From NCBI GenBank assembly GCA_017429475.1, contig JAFROX010000006.1, positions 1 through 64,000 of the forward strand: a stretch of 64,000 bases of DNA. The letters run 5' to 3'. The stretch comes from Bacteroidales bacterium (GTDB taxonomy: Bacteria > Bacteroidota > Bacteroidia > Bacteroidales > UBA932). A program made the position numbers and the translations under genes. Numbering within the stretch: the stretch's first letter is position 1; each line of letters starts with the position of its first letter. The notes beneath the pieces were generated by a model. The model saw only the letters and a program-made list of their open reading frames with translations, made no database searches and had not been told where the DNA came from. Shown in pieces: positions 52,015 through 60,876 of the stretch.

Positions 52015-54402
52015 ATGGAAGAGCAGGTAAAAGACACGGAAATCACGACGCTGACCGATATCCCTACCGGCAGCAGTTGCATCATCTCCAAAGTTCACGG
52101 TCACGGCGGTTTCCGCCACCGCATAATGGAGATGGGCTTCATCAAGGGTGAGAAAGTGGACGTCATCAAGAACGCCCCCCTGATGGACCCCATCGAGTAC
52201 AGCATTATGGGCAGCCACGTCTCCCTGAGGCGTTCGGAAGCCGACAAGATTGAAGTCGTGGCCCTGGAAGAAGGCTTCCATCCCGATTTCGACTTCAACG
52301 GCACCATCGAGGCCCACGTCGCACGCGAAGTGGAGAACAGCGCCAAGACCATCACCGTGGCCCTGGTCGGCAATCCCAACTGCGGCAAGACATCCTTCTT
52401 CAATCTTGCCACCGGCCTCCGCGAGAAAGTGGGCAACTACTCAGGAGTTACGGTCAGCAGCAAGGTCGGAACTTTCTATCACGACGGCTACACCATCAAT
52501 CTCGTGGATCTGCCTGGCACATACTCCCTCACTGAATATTCTCCAGAAGAACTTTATGTGAGGGACTATCTGCTCAACCACCATCCCGACCTCGTGCTGA
52601 ACATAGTTGACGCCGGCAACCTCGAGCGCAATATGTACCTCACCACCCAGCTTATCGATATGAACCCGAGGCTGGTGATGGCGCTCAATATGTACGACGA
52701 GCTCGAAAAGTCGGGCGACAAGCTCGATGTGGAGAGTCTTGAGAAGATGCTGGGATTTCCCATCGTCCCCGTCGTTGCCCGTACTGGCCGTGGCGTAGGT
52801 GATGTGCTGGAGAAGATAGTCCGCATCTACCGAGACGAAGAAGGCTATACCAAGCATATCCACATCAACTACGGAGAGAATGTCGAAGACTGCATATCTT
52901 CTGTCAAGAAGCTCATCGATGCCGACCAGTCCCTCCGTGACCGTTACCACGGACGCTATCTCGCCCTCGAACTGATACAGGGTGACAAGGTCATCACGAA
53001 ATCCATCGAATCCGTACCAGCATTCCCGCAGATAAAGGAAGCTGCGGACTCTGCCCGCGCCCGCCTCGAGAAAGAATACCGCGGCGACATCGCCGACATA
53101 GTTTCGGATATCCGCTACGGCTTCATCCGCGGCGCGCTGAAAGAAACACTTACGCCTGCAAAGGAGGACAAGCGCAATCTGGCGTATGCCCTTGACACGG
53201 TCCTCACCAACAAATATCTCGGATTCCCCCTGCTGGTCATTTTCCTGTGGGTGATGTTCCAGACCACATTCACTCTCGGCGCCTATCCGCAGCAGTGGCT
53301 TGAGTCAGGAATAGCAGCCCTGGGCCGCTGGATAGGCGGCCTGCTGCCCGAAGGAATGCTGAACGACCTGCTTGTGGACGGCATAATCTCCGGAGTGGGA
53401 GGGGTGCTGGTGTTCCTGCCGAACATCATCATCCTGTTTATGTTCATCTCGTTCCTTGAGGATACGGGATATATGGCCCGAGCGGCATTCATAATGGACA
53501 AGCTAATGCACCGCATAGGTCTGCACGGCAAGTCGTTCATACCCTATATCATCGGCTTCGGCTGCGGAGTGCCTGCGATAATGGCCACCAGAACGCTTGA
53601 GAATCCGAAAGACAGGATCCTGACGATACTCACGATACCGTTTATGTCCTGCTCGGCAAGGCTGCCGGTTTACCTGCTGTTCGTGGCGGCGTTCTTCTCG
53701 CGCAACCAGGGCCTCGTGCTGATGAGCCTCTACGCCATCGGAATCCTCTTTGCGATACTTACTTCTCTCCTTCTGAACAAGACGGTGTTCAAGAATGCCT
53801 CCGACCAGTTCGTGATGGAACTTCCACCGTACCGTTTCCCTACGGTACGCAATATCCTCGTGCATATGTGGGACAAGAGCGTGCTGTATCTGAAGAAGAT
53901 GGCAACCGTGATTCTGGCGGCTTCAGTCATAATCTGGGCACTTGGCTATTTCCCGAGACCCAAGACCGAGATGACTCCGGCGCAGCAGGCTGAGCAGTCA
54001 TACATCGGCCGCATCGGCCACGCCATCGAGCCTGTCGTCAAGCCGCTGGGCTTCGACTGGAGGATGGGCGTCAGCCTCGCAACCGGTCTGGCGGCCAAGG
54101 AAGTCGTGGTTTCGTCTCTCGGCGTCCTGTATGATGCACAGGAAGTCGAGGGAGATGACGGTACCGCCGGCCTGCAGGCCAAGTTGCAGTCCGTGACCGA
54201 CGAGAACGGAAATGCCTTCTTCTCTCCGCTGAAAGCCTACACCTTCCTGCTGTTCATACTGCTGTACTTCCCCTGCATTGCCGCAATCTCGGCTATTGCG
54301 AAGGAGGCCGGCCGCAAGTGGGCTGCATTCAGCGTGGTCTACACCACCGGCCTGGCGTGGATAGTATCATTCATATTCTGGCACGTAGGATTATTGTTAT
54401 AG
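52015..54402 (+). CDS. feoB: FeoA-FeoB fusion ferrous iron transporter
   Basis: 795 aa from the ATG at 52015; the upstream ATG at 51994 lies across a GACCTTTG promoter-like box. The first ~80 residues are a FeoA SH3-like domain (ITTLTDIPTGSSCIISKVHG, HRIMEMGFIKGEKVDVI). A G domain follows with G1 GNPNCGKTSFFN (about 117), G3 VDLPGTYSLTEYS and G4 NMYD. The C-terminal half is the permease with Gly-Cys motifs YIIGFGCGVPAIMATRT and FMSCSARLPVYLL. It imports Fe2+. The small Cys-rich gene 3 nt downstream completes the system. Confidence 0.97.
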   Translation: MEEQVKDTEITTLTDIPTGSSCIISKVHGHGGFRHRIMEMGFIKGEKVDVIKNAPLMDPIEYSIMGSHVSLRRSEADKIEVVALEEGFHPDFDFNGTIEAHVAREVENSAKTITVALVGNPNCGKTSFFNLATGLREKVGNYSGVTVSSKVGTFYHDGYTINLVDLPGTYSLTEYSPEELYVRDYLLNHHPDLVLNIVDAGNLERNMYLTTQLIDMNPRLVMALNMYDELEKSGDKLDVESLEKMLGFPIVPVVARTGRGVGDVLEKIVRIYRDEEGYTKHIHINYGENVEDCISSVKKLIDADQSLRDRYHGRYLALELIQGDKVITKSIESVPAFPQIKEAADSARARLEKEYRGDIADIVSDIRYGFIRGALKETLTPAKEDKRNLAYALDTVLTNKYLGFPLLVIFLWVMFQTTFTLGAYPQQWLESGIAALGRWIGGLLPEGMLNDLLVDGIISGVGGVLVFLPNIIILFMFISFLEDTGYMARAAFIMDKLMHRIGLHGKSFIPYIIGFGCGVPAIMATRTLENPKDRILTILTIPFMSCSARLPVYLLFVAAFFSRNQGLVLMSLYAIGILFAILTSLLLNKTVFKNASDQFVMELPPYRFPTVRNILVHMWDKSVLYLKKMATVILAASVIIWALGYFPRPKTEMTPAQQAEQSYIGRIGHAIEPVVKPLGFDWRMGVSLATGLAAKEVVVSSLGVLYDAQEVEGDDGTAGLQAKLQSVTDENGNAFFSPLKAYTFLLFILLYFPCIAAISAIAKEAGRKWAAFSVVYTTGLAWIVSFIFWHVGLLL

Positions 54403-54405
54403 AAA

Positions 54406-54588
54406 ATGCAAACCATACTCACATACGCAATCATAGCAGCAGCCGTCGCCTATTTCGTGCTGAAGATAGTCGGCATCGGAAGCGGCAGGACCAGCTGTTC
54501 CTGCAGTGGCGGCAAAGAAAGCTGCGACTGCGGCTGTTCCTGCAGCAAATGCAAATACAATTGCAACTGTGGCTGTGGCAAGAAATAA
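54406..54588 (+). CDS. FeoB-associated Cys-rich membrane protein
   Basis: 60 aa: one N-terminal helix (ILTYAIIAAAVAYFVLKIVG) then a Ser/Gly/Lys-rich tail with ten cysteines in CxC and CxxC clusters (CSCSG, CDCGCSC, CNCGCG). This matches the small FeoB partner family. The cysteines could hold or hand over ferrous iron at the membrane. It is 3 nt after feoB and is followed by a terminator. Confidence 0.9.
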   Translation: MQTILTYAIIAAAVAYFVLKIVGIGSGRTSCSCSGGKESCDCGCSCSKCKYNCNCGCGKK

Positions 54589-54615
54589 ATTCTTTTAAGT
54601 GTTATTGCAACTGAG

Positions 54616-54653
54616 ACGCCTTCCCGGACTTCGGGTTGGCGTTTCTATTTTTT
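54616..54653 (+). terminator. Terminator after the feo operon
   Basis: ACGCC (54616-54620) pairs with GGCGT (54638-54642), and CCCG (54623-54626) with CGGG (54632-54635), across a T-T internal loop. TTTCTATTTTTT follows. The T-run overlaps the end of the convergent AGCS gene. Confidence 0.6.
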
Positions 54654-56102
54654 GAGACGGCCCTCGTATTCTTTAAGGGCACGGATGGCCTGCGGACTGA
54701 GGATGAGGATGGCGATGACGTTGACCCAGGCCAACAGGCCGACGCCGATGTCGCCGAGCTTCCAGATGACGTCAGTCTCACGGACGGCACCGAACACCAC
54801 CGAAGCCAGCAACATAATCCTGAAAGTCCAAATGAAGAAGTCCTCCAACTTGCGGGAGTATTGCTTCTTGTGCTTCCTGGCCACCTCTCGGCAGATATAG
54901 ATGATGCTCGTCTCAGAATAGAAGTAATAGGCCATCAGGGTGGTGAAGACGAAGAAGATGAGGGCGATGGTCACGAACTGGCTTCCAAAGCCTCCGAAAA
55001 CAGAGTCAACTGCAGCCTGGGTGAAGTTCACGTAATTGTTGCCGAGTTCGGGGGCGTTGGCAACGAGCATCTCACCGGTCTTGGCGTCGAAAACGTTGTA
55101 AGTTCCGGCAGACAGGATCATCAGCGCAGTAGCCGTGCAGACGAGCAGGGTGTCCACATAGACCGAGAACGCCTGGACAAGGCCCTGCTGGGCAGGATGT
55201 TTCGTGTTGGCGGTCGCCGAGACGATGGCGCCGCCGCCCTGTCCGGCCTCGTTCGAGAAAATGCCGCGCTTGACGCCCATCATAATGGTCGAGCCGATGA
55301 TTCCTCCTGCAATGGGGTTGATGCCGAAAGCGTTGGAAACGATCTGCCCCAGAAGGAAAGGAATCTGCCTGGCATTGCACGCCAGCACTACCAATGCTAT
55401 CAGGATGTAGCCCAGAGCCATAAAGGGCGTGACTACAGACGCCACATCAGCGATGCGCCTAACTCCTCCGATGATGACGATCGCCAAGATCACGGCCAGT
55501 CCGATGCCTGTGGCAAGGGGGGATATGTTATAGGAATTCAGAAATGCCTGTGAAGCGCCGTTGGCCTGCACGGTGGTGAGGAACATTCCGTAGCCGATGA
55601 TGCAGATGACAGCGAACGCAATGCCTATCCAGCGTTTGTGCAGACCTTCCTGGATGTAGCAGGACGGACCTCCGCGGAAACTTGAATGGTGGGGGAAACG
55701 GTAGAGCTGTGCCAGGGTGGACTCCACAAAAGCCGTAGAAGCACCGAAGAAGGCTATTACCCACATCCAGAATACAGCTCCGGGACCTCCGAGGGCAAGG
55801 GCAGTGGCTACGCCGACAATGTTGCCGGTACCCACACGGCCGGAAAGAGCCATACAGAAAGCGCTGAACGAAGATACTTTGTTCTTGGGAACGACAGCTT
55901 CGGCCTTGTCTCCGGTGTCGGCGGAATCCTCCCGGGGGGCGTCGTCGTGTCTTGAGAAAAGAAGCTTGACCATATGGCCCAGCCTTCTGACCTGCACGAA
56001 ACGGGTGCGGAAGGTGAAGAACAGGCCGGCAAAAAACAGAAGCACCACAAGCGCGGGGCTCCAGACAACATTATTTACCGCTTCTACTATTTTGGAAAAC
56101 AC
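54645..56102 (-). CDS. AGCS family sodium:alanine/glycine symporter
   Basis: 485 aa, about ten to eleven helices, inner membrane. Family motifs: SGRVGTGNIVGVATALALGGPGAVFWMWVIAFFGASTAF and SNEAGQGGGAIVSATANTKHPAQQGLVQAFSVYVDTLLVC. It imports alanine or glycine with sodium. It uses a GTG start (56100-56102), and a perfect -7 box TAACTTTG lies on the minus strand at 56114-56107, so the leader is only a few nt. Confidence 0.95.
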   Translation of the reverse strand: MFSKIVEAVNNVVWSPALVVLLFFAGLFFTFRTRFVQVRRLGHMVKLLFSRHDDAPREDSADTGDKAEAVVPKNKVSSFSAFCMALSGRVGTGNIVGVATALALGGPGAVFWMWVIAFFGASTAFVESTLAQLYRFPHHSSFRGGPSCYIQEGLHKRWIGIAFAVICIIGYGMFLTTVQANGASQAFLNSYNISPLATGIGLAVILAIVIIGGVRRIADVASVVTPFMALGYILIALVVLACNARQIPFLLGQIVSNAFGINPIAGGIIGSTIMMGVKRGIFSNEAGQGGGAIVSATANTKHPAQQGLVQAFSVYVDTLLVCTATALMILSAGTYNVFDAKTGEMLVANAPELGNNYVNFTQAAVDSVFGGFGSQFVTIALIFFVFTTLMAYYFYSETSIIYICREVARKHKKQYSRKLEDFFIWTFRIMLLASVVFGAVRETDVIWKLGDIGVGLLAWVNVIAILILSPQAIRALKEYEGRLKK

Positions 56103-56106
56103 GTTT

Positions 56107-56114
56107 CAAAGTTA
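56107..56114 (-). promoter_or_regulatory. -7 element of the AGCS symporter gene
   Basis: TAACTTTG on the minus strand is a perfect TAnnTTTG match 4 nt before the GTG start; a -33 element is not clear. Confidence 0.5.
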
Positions 56115-56159
56115 CGAATTGTGGCAGAAAAAAACTAAATTTACCAAAATTATACTCCT

Positions 56160-57035
56160 ATGAAAGGCATCGTTCTCGCCGGAGGCTCCGGCACAAGGTT
56201 GTATCCCATCACAAAAGGCGTCAGCAAGCAGCTGCTTCCCATCTACGACAAGCCGATGATCTATTATCCTCTGAGCGTGCTGATGATGGCAGGCATCCGT
56301 GACATCCTTGTCATAAGTACCCCTTATGACCTTCCCGGATTCAAGCGCCTTCTCGGCGACGGTTCGGCCTTCGGTGTGAATCTTTCGTATGCGGAGCAGC
56401 CCAGCCCGGACGGACTGGCGCAGGCCTTCATCATAGGAAAAGAGTTCATCGGCGGCGACAGCGTCTGCCTCGTGCTCGGAGACAACATCTTCTACGGCGA
56501 TTCATTTACGCCGAAGCTGGCAGCCGCAGTGGCGGAGGCCGAGCGTAACGACAAGGCCACCATCTTCGGCTACTGGGTGAGCGATCCCCAGCGCTACGGA
56601 GTGGCCGAGTTCGACAAGGACGGCAACTGCGTGGGCATAGAGGAGAAACCTGCCGAGCCCAAGAGCAACTATGCCGTTGTAGGCCTCTATTTCTATCCCA
56701 ACGAAGTGGTAGGCATCGCTGAGAACGTAAAGCCTTCGGCAAGGGGCGAACTGGAGATTACCTCCGTCAACCAGGCCTTCCTTGAGGCTGGCAAGCTGAA
56801 AGTGCAGCTGCTGGGTCGCGGCTTCGCCTGGCTCGACACCGGCACCCACGATTCGCTTGCGGAGGCTTCCACTTTCTTCGAAGTCATCGAGAAGCGGCAG
56901 GGGCTTAAGGTGGCCTGTCTCGAAGAGATAGCGTACCGCAACGGCTGGATAGATGCCGACAAGGTGAGGGAAGACGCCGCACCGATGATCAAGAACCAGT
57001 ACGGACAATATCTGATGCGGCTGATTGAACAGTAA
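56160..57035 (+). CDS. rfbA: Glucose-1-phosphate thymidylyltransferase
   Basis: RfbA activates glucose-1-phosphate to dTDP-glucose, the entry to dTDP-rhamnose. 291 aa with the pyrophosphorylase signature [33 protein letters not shown] and [11 protein letters not shown]-like VLGDNIFYG. It starts the seven-gene plus-strand cluster and overlaps the next start (TAATG). Confidence 0.97.
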   Translation: MKGIVLAGGSGTRLYPITKGVSKQLLPIYDKPMIYYPLSVLMMAGIRDILVISTPYDLPGFKRLLGDGSAFGVNLSYAEQPSPDGLAQAFIIGKEFIGGDSVCLVLGDNIFYGDSFTPKLAAAVAEAERNDKATIFGYWVSDPQRYGVAEFDKDGNCVGIEEKPAEPKSNYAVVGLYFYPNEVVGIAENVKPSARGELEITSVNQAFLEAGKLKVQLLGRGFAWLDTGTHDSLAEASTFFEVIEKRQGLKVACLEEIAYRNGWIDADKVREDAAPMIKNQYGQYLMRLIEQ

Positions 57036-58552
57036 TGTCTAAGAAAAAGGGGATAATAACGGCACTTCTGTGCGGAATCGTGGTCGGTTGTGCGTTTATG
57101 GCGGGATTCCACTATACATACGCCAAGACATCGACCAACGAATACTGTATGTCGTGCCACGTCCACACCGATGCCGACGCAGCCTGGAAGCAGTCGATGC
57201 ACTACAGCAACGGCTCCGGCACGGTGACAGACTGCGCCGCCTGCCATCTTCCTCCAGAGGATATGCCGATACGCCATTTCCTGGCCAAGACCAAGATGGG
57301 AGCCAAGGACATCTGTTCACATCTCCTCAAGAATAAAGACAAGATAGACTGGGATGCGAAAGGCGAGATGGAGCACGCTATGAAGATAGTCTACAACGAG
57401 TCCTGCGTCAAATGCCACACCAATCTCTATCCCGAAGGAGTGAGCGACGAAGCCGTCGTTGCCCACCTCTACTACGAGGAGAACGCAGCCAAATACAAAC
57501 TGCAGTGCATCAGCTGCCATCTGGACGCCGGCCATTACGATCCCGACTACAAGCACGAGAGTATGAAGACCGTTCCGGCTGCAGCCGGACCTGTATATGA
57601 AACACGGGGAGAGATGACCGCCTTTGCAGATTTCACCGAGACCATTCCCGGAACTTCCGCTTCCATCAGGATGATAGCCGTTCCCGGCGGCTCGTTTGAG
57701 ATTGGCTCTCCGGCAGGGGAACCGCTTCGCAAGGACGACGAAGGCCCCCAGCGCAGGGTGGAACTGTCGCCGTTCTTTATGGCAGAGGTGGAGACGACCT
57801 GGGACCAGTTCTGGGCGTTCTATGGCGAGACGATGTCCGAAGGGCGAACCTCTCCCGAGACAATCTATGCCAACAATACCCGCGAGGACATAGACGCCGT
57901 CAGCGGCCCGACCCCGCCGTTCGGAGCTCCCGACCAGGGATGGGGAATGGGCTCGCGTCCCGCCATAACTATGACGCACTATGCGGCTGAGACGTTCTGC
58001 CAGTGGCTCTCCCTGAAGACCGGCCGCAAATACCGCCTGCCCACCGAGGCCGAGTGGGAATATGCTGCGCGCGGAGGTACCTCTGACCCGTATTATTTCG
58101 AGGGCAGTCCAAAGAAGTTCTCTGGAGAAGGTTTCCTGAAGGGTGTGTTCAAGGCTGATACGGCCGGCATCGCAAGCAACGTGGTCTATGCAGCCAACAG
58201 CGGCAACCGCACCCAGGAGCCGTCGCGCGTTGCGGCCAATCCGTTCGGGCTGAAGAATATGCTCGGCAACGTTATGGAATACTGCTCGGATTTCTATGCA
58301 GAAGATGCCTACAGCACGCTGCAGGATGGTGCCGTGAATCCTCGTGGCCCTCAGAGCGGAACGGAATATGTTGTCCGCGGAGGCTATTATGCTTCCGATG
58401 CGGCTGATGTGCGCTGCGCAGCCCGAAGCCACACCCAACACGATGCCTGGCTGAGGACCGACCCCCAGAACCCCAAGAGCATATGGTGGTATTCTGACAT
58501 CAAGGGAATCGGCTTCCGTGTGGTCTGTGAAGTGCCTGAAGAATTGAAATGA
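57035..58552 (+). CDS. Tetraheme NapC/NirT-like cytochrome c fused to a SUMF1-type domain
   Basis: 505 aa. One membrane helix (GIITALLCGIVVGCAFMAG) anchors a periplasmic tetraheme domain with CxxCH sites at CMSCH 38-42, CAACH 67-71, CVKCH 124-128 and CISCH 158-162. The context TSTNEYCMSCH...HYSNGSG resembles NapC/NirT/NrfH quinol dehydrogenases. Residues ~210-500 are a SUMF1/FGE fold (MIAVPGGSFEIGSP, RLPTEAEWEYAARGG, LKNMLGNVMEY, GIGFRVV). The two FGE cysteines are missing: RGGYYASDAADVRC replaces the Cys-rich loop, so it is probably a binding scaffold. No NrfA lies nearby; the next genes are exported sugar enzymes. Confidence 0.88.
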   Translation: MSKKKGIITALLCGIVVGCAFMAGFHYTYAKTSTNEYCMSCHVHTDADAAWKQSMHYSNGSGTVTDCAACHLPPEDMPIRHFLAKTKMGAKDICSHLLKNKDKIDWDAKGEMEHAMKIVYNESCVKCHTNLYPEGVSDEAVVAHLYYEENAAKYKLQCISCHLDAGHYDPDYKHESMKTVPAAAGPVYETRGEMTAFADFTETIPGTSASIRMIAVPGGSFEIGSPAGEPLRKDDEGPQRRVELSPFFMAEVETTWDQFWAFYGETMSEGRTSPETIYANNTREDIDAVSGPTPPFGAPDQGWGMGSRPAITMTHYAAETFCQWLSLKTGRKYRLPTEAEWEYAARGGTSDPYYFEGSPKKFSGEGFLKGVFKADTAGIASNVVYAANSGNRTQEPSRVAANPFGLKNMLGNVMEYCSDFYAEDAYSTLQDGAVNPRGPQSGTEYVVRGGYYASDAADVRCAARSHTQHDAWLRTDPQNPKSIWWYSDIKGIGFRVVCEVPEELK

Positions 58553-58576
58553 CGAATCAACAATAAATATATAACT

Positions 58577-59941
58577 ATGAAGAAACTTTCAAGAAGAGAA
58601 TTTTTCGGCTGCAGCGCAGCTATAGGAGGAGCGGCCATAGTCGCTTCGACTCCCATCCTGTCTTCGTGCAGTGGCAAAGGCGGAGACGCCAAGCTTGTTC
58701 CCCTGAAACAACCCGGTGAATACTATATCCCCGAGCTTCCCGACAAGGCCGACGACGGCCGCGAACTGAAGGTCGGCCTGATCGGCTGCGGAGGCCGCGG
58801 CACAGGCGCCATCGACAATCTGCTGGCGGCTGCCAACGGCATCAAGGTCACCGCTGCCGGAGATACTTTCAAGGACAAGACAGATGCATTCCTGAAGAAG
58901 ATGCAGGAGAAAGGCCAGGCCCTGACTGCCGACAACTGCTTCGTGGGCTTTGACGCATACAAGAAAGTGATTGATTCCGGAGTCGATATGGTTGTTGTCG
59001 CAACCCCTCCCGTATTCCGTCCCTATCACTTCCAGTATGCAGTTTCCAAGGGCGTGCACTGCTTCCTCGAGAAGCCGATCGCAGTCGATGCGAAGGGCTA
59101 CCGTCTGATAATGGCCACCGCAAAGCAGGCCCAGGCCAAGGGACTCGCCGTGGTCACCGGCACCCAGCGCCATCACCAGCGTCCCTATGTGGCAGCCTTT
59201 GAAAAGATACAGCAGGGATACATCGGCGAGATCACCGGCGGCAATGTCTACTGGAACCAGGGAATGCTCTGGTATCGCGAGCGCCAGAAAGGCTGGAGCG
59301 ATATGGAGTGGAACATCCGCGACTGGGTGAACTGGAAATGGCTGTCAGGCGACCATATCGTGGAGCAGCACGTCCACAATATTGACGTCTTCCTCTGGAT
59401 GGCCGGCGGCATCCATCCCGTAAAGGCCACGGGAGTCGGCTCGCGCCAGCGCCGCATCACCGGTGACCAGTACGACAACTTCAGCATTGACTTCGAGTTC
59501 GAGAACGGCATACATATGCATTCGTTCTGCCGCCAGATCGACGGCTGCTCCGGCAACGTCAGCGAGTATGTCCAGGGCACCAAAGGATCGTGGAACAGCG
59601 TGGAGCACGCCATCAAGGACCTCCAGGGCAACGTAATCTGGAAGTTTGACGAGGAAGCCGCCAAGGCTGAGTTCCAGCAGCACGACCCGTACACCCTCGA
59701 GCACGTCGACTGGGTGAACCACATCCGCAAGGGCGAGATGCTCGACGAAGCCACCCAGTGCGGTATGTCCACCCTCGCCGGCATAATGGGCCGCGAGGCT
59801 GCATACACCGGCAAGACTGTCACCTGGGACGAAATCAGCGCAATGGACCAGGACTATCTGCCCGCAGATATGGACAGCCTGAAGATTGGCCCTCTCGATC
59901 TCAAGAAATACACCGTTCCCGTTCCGGGCTCAGCAAAATAA
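58577..59941 (+). CDS. Exported (Tat) Gfo/Idh/MocA oxidoreductase
   Basis: 454 aa. A twin-arginine signal (KLSRREFFGCSAAIGG) with lipobox LSSC sends it folded, with bound cofactor, to the periplasm as a lipoprotein. The Rossmann loop VGLIGCGGRGTGAIDNLL binds NAD(P), CFLEKPIAVDAKG is the EKP motif, and GDHIVEQHVHNIDVFLWMAGG carries catalytic His. Relatives oxidise sugars at C1, C3 or similar, often with tightly bound nucleotide. It lies between a membrane cytochrome and an isomerase, which suggests a redox chain. Confidence 0.92.
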   Translation: MKKLSRREFFGCSAAIGGAAIVASTPILSSCSGKGGDAKLVPLKQPGEYYIPELPDKADDGRELKVGLIGCGGRGTGAIDNLLAAANGIKVTAAGDTFKDKTDAFLKKMQEKGQALTADNCFVGFDAYKKVIDSGVDMVVVATPPVFRPYHFQYAVSKGVHCFLEKPIAVDAKGYRLIMATAKQAQAKGLAVVTGTQRHHQRPYVAAFEKIQQGYIGEITGGNVYWNQGMLWYRERQKGWSDMEWNIRDWVNWKWLSGDHIVEQHVHNIDVFLWMAGGIHPVKATGVGSRQRRITGDQYDNFSIDFEFENGIHMHSFCRQIDGCSGNVSEYVQGTKGSWNSVEHAIKDLQGNVIWKFDEEAAKAEFQQHDPYTLEHVDWVNHIRKGEMLDEATQCGMSTLAGIMGREAAYTGKTVTWDEISAMDQDYLPADMDSLKIGPLDLKKYTVPVPGSAK

Positions 59942-59948
59942 CCGGATT

Positions 59949-60857
59949 ATGGACAGAAGGAATTTCCTCAAGACTACTGCGGCCGGAGCTGCCGCAATAG
60001 CCCTCGCAGGAGGCCCTGCAAGCGTGCTGACATCCTGCGCTTCCAAACCCGCGAAGTCCAAGGTCGCCCTGAACCTCTCGTTCCAGACCGGAATCGCAGT
60101 CGGCGAGAGCTACAGCGAGAAGTTCGATTATATGGAAAGCCTCGGCATCGTGGGTTATGAGCCTGGCGGACAGGAGTTGGTGAAGAATTACGACCAGATA
60201 GCCAAGGCGCTGGAAGGCAGGAACCTGAAGGTTTCAGCTATCTGCGCCGGATTCCGCGGTTTCATCCTTGCCGAAGATCCTGCCGTAAAGGCCGACTTCG
60301 ACAGTTCGATGCGCGAGATAATAGATGCTGCAGGACAGATCGGTTCCACCGGTGTGATAATGGTGCCGGCTTTCAATCACCAGAAGCCCTGCAAACCTCA
60401 TACGCTCGAGACAAGGGACTATCTCTGCGAGCAACTGCACGATCTCGGAGAATATGCGCTCTCGAAAGGCACTGTCGTAATCCTCGAGCCGCTGAACAGG
60501 GGAGAGGCGTTCTATATGAGACTCGTCGCCGACGCTGCGGCCATCTGCCGCGACAGCAACAGCGAAGGCGTGAAATGTATGGGCGACTTCTGGCATATGA
60601 AGGAAGAGACCAGCGACTACGGCGCTTTGATGTCTGCCGGGAAGCAGTATCTCCGCCATGTGCACATCGCCAGCCGCGGCCGTCGCGTCACTCCTGGCGA
60701 GGACGGCGAGAAGGACAACTACGTGGAAGGCTTCCGAGCGATGAAGGAACTGGAATTCCCTTACTTTATGTCTTTCGAGTGCGGCTGCGCCGGAGACCGT
60801 GCCGAGGCGAACACCAAGGCGGTGGAGCTGCTGCGCGCACAGTGGGAACAGGCATAA
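59949..60857 (+). CDS. Exported (Tat) sugar isomerase/epimerase lipoprotein
   Basis: 302 aa from the ATG at 59949. The signal MDRRNFLKTTAAGAAAIALAGG has the RRxFLK motif and the lipobox VLTSC. The body is an AP-endonuclease-2-like TIM barrel (LNLSFQTGIAVGESYSEKFDYMESLGIVGYEPGG, VVILEPLNRGEAF, MGDFWHMKEE, HVHIASRGRRV), with metal ligands Glu, Asp, His and Glu in FECG. It is 7 nt after the oxidoreductase. Related enzymes isomerise keto sugars or cleave keto-glycosides. Confidence 0.9.
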   Translation: MDRRNFLKTTAAGAAAIALAGGPASVLTSCASKPAKSKVALNLSFQTGIAVGESYSEKFDYMESLGIVGYEPGGQELVKNYDQIAKALEGRNLKVSAICAGFRGFILAEDPAVKADFDSSMREIIDAAGQIGSTGVIMVPAFNHQKPCKPHTLETRDYLCEQLHDLGEYALSKGTVVILEPLNRGEAFYMRLVADAAAICRDSNSEGVKCMGDFWHMKEETSDYGALMSAGKQYLRHVHIASRGRRVTPGEDGEKDNYVEGFRAMKELEFPYFMSFECGCAGDRAEANTKAVELLRAQWEQA

Positions 60858-60876
60858 TGAATTAATTGACGAACGG

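Noticed and set aside
57317-58441. Minus-strand open frame of 374 codons opposite the cytochrome-SUMF1 gene
   Set aside because: The plus-strand product has four heme motifs and a full SUMF1 fold; the reverse frame has low-complexity composition and no motif.
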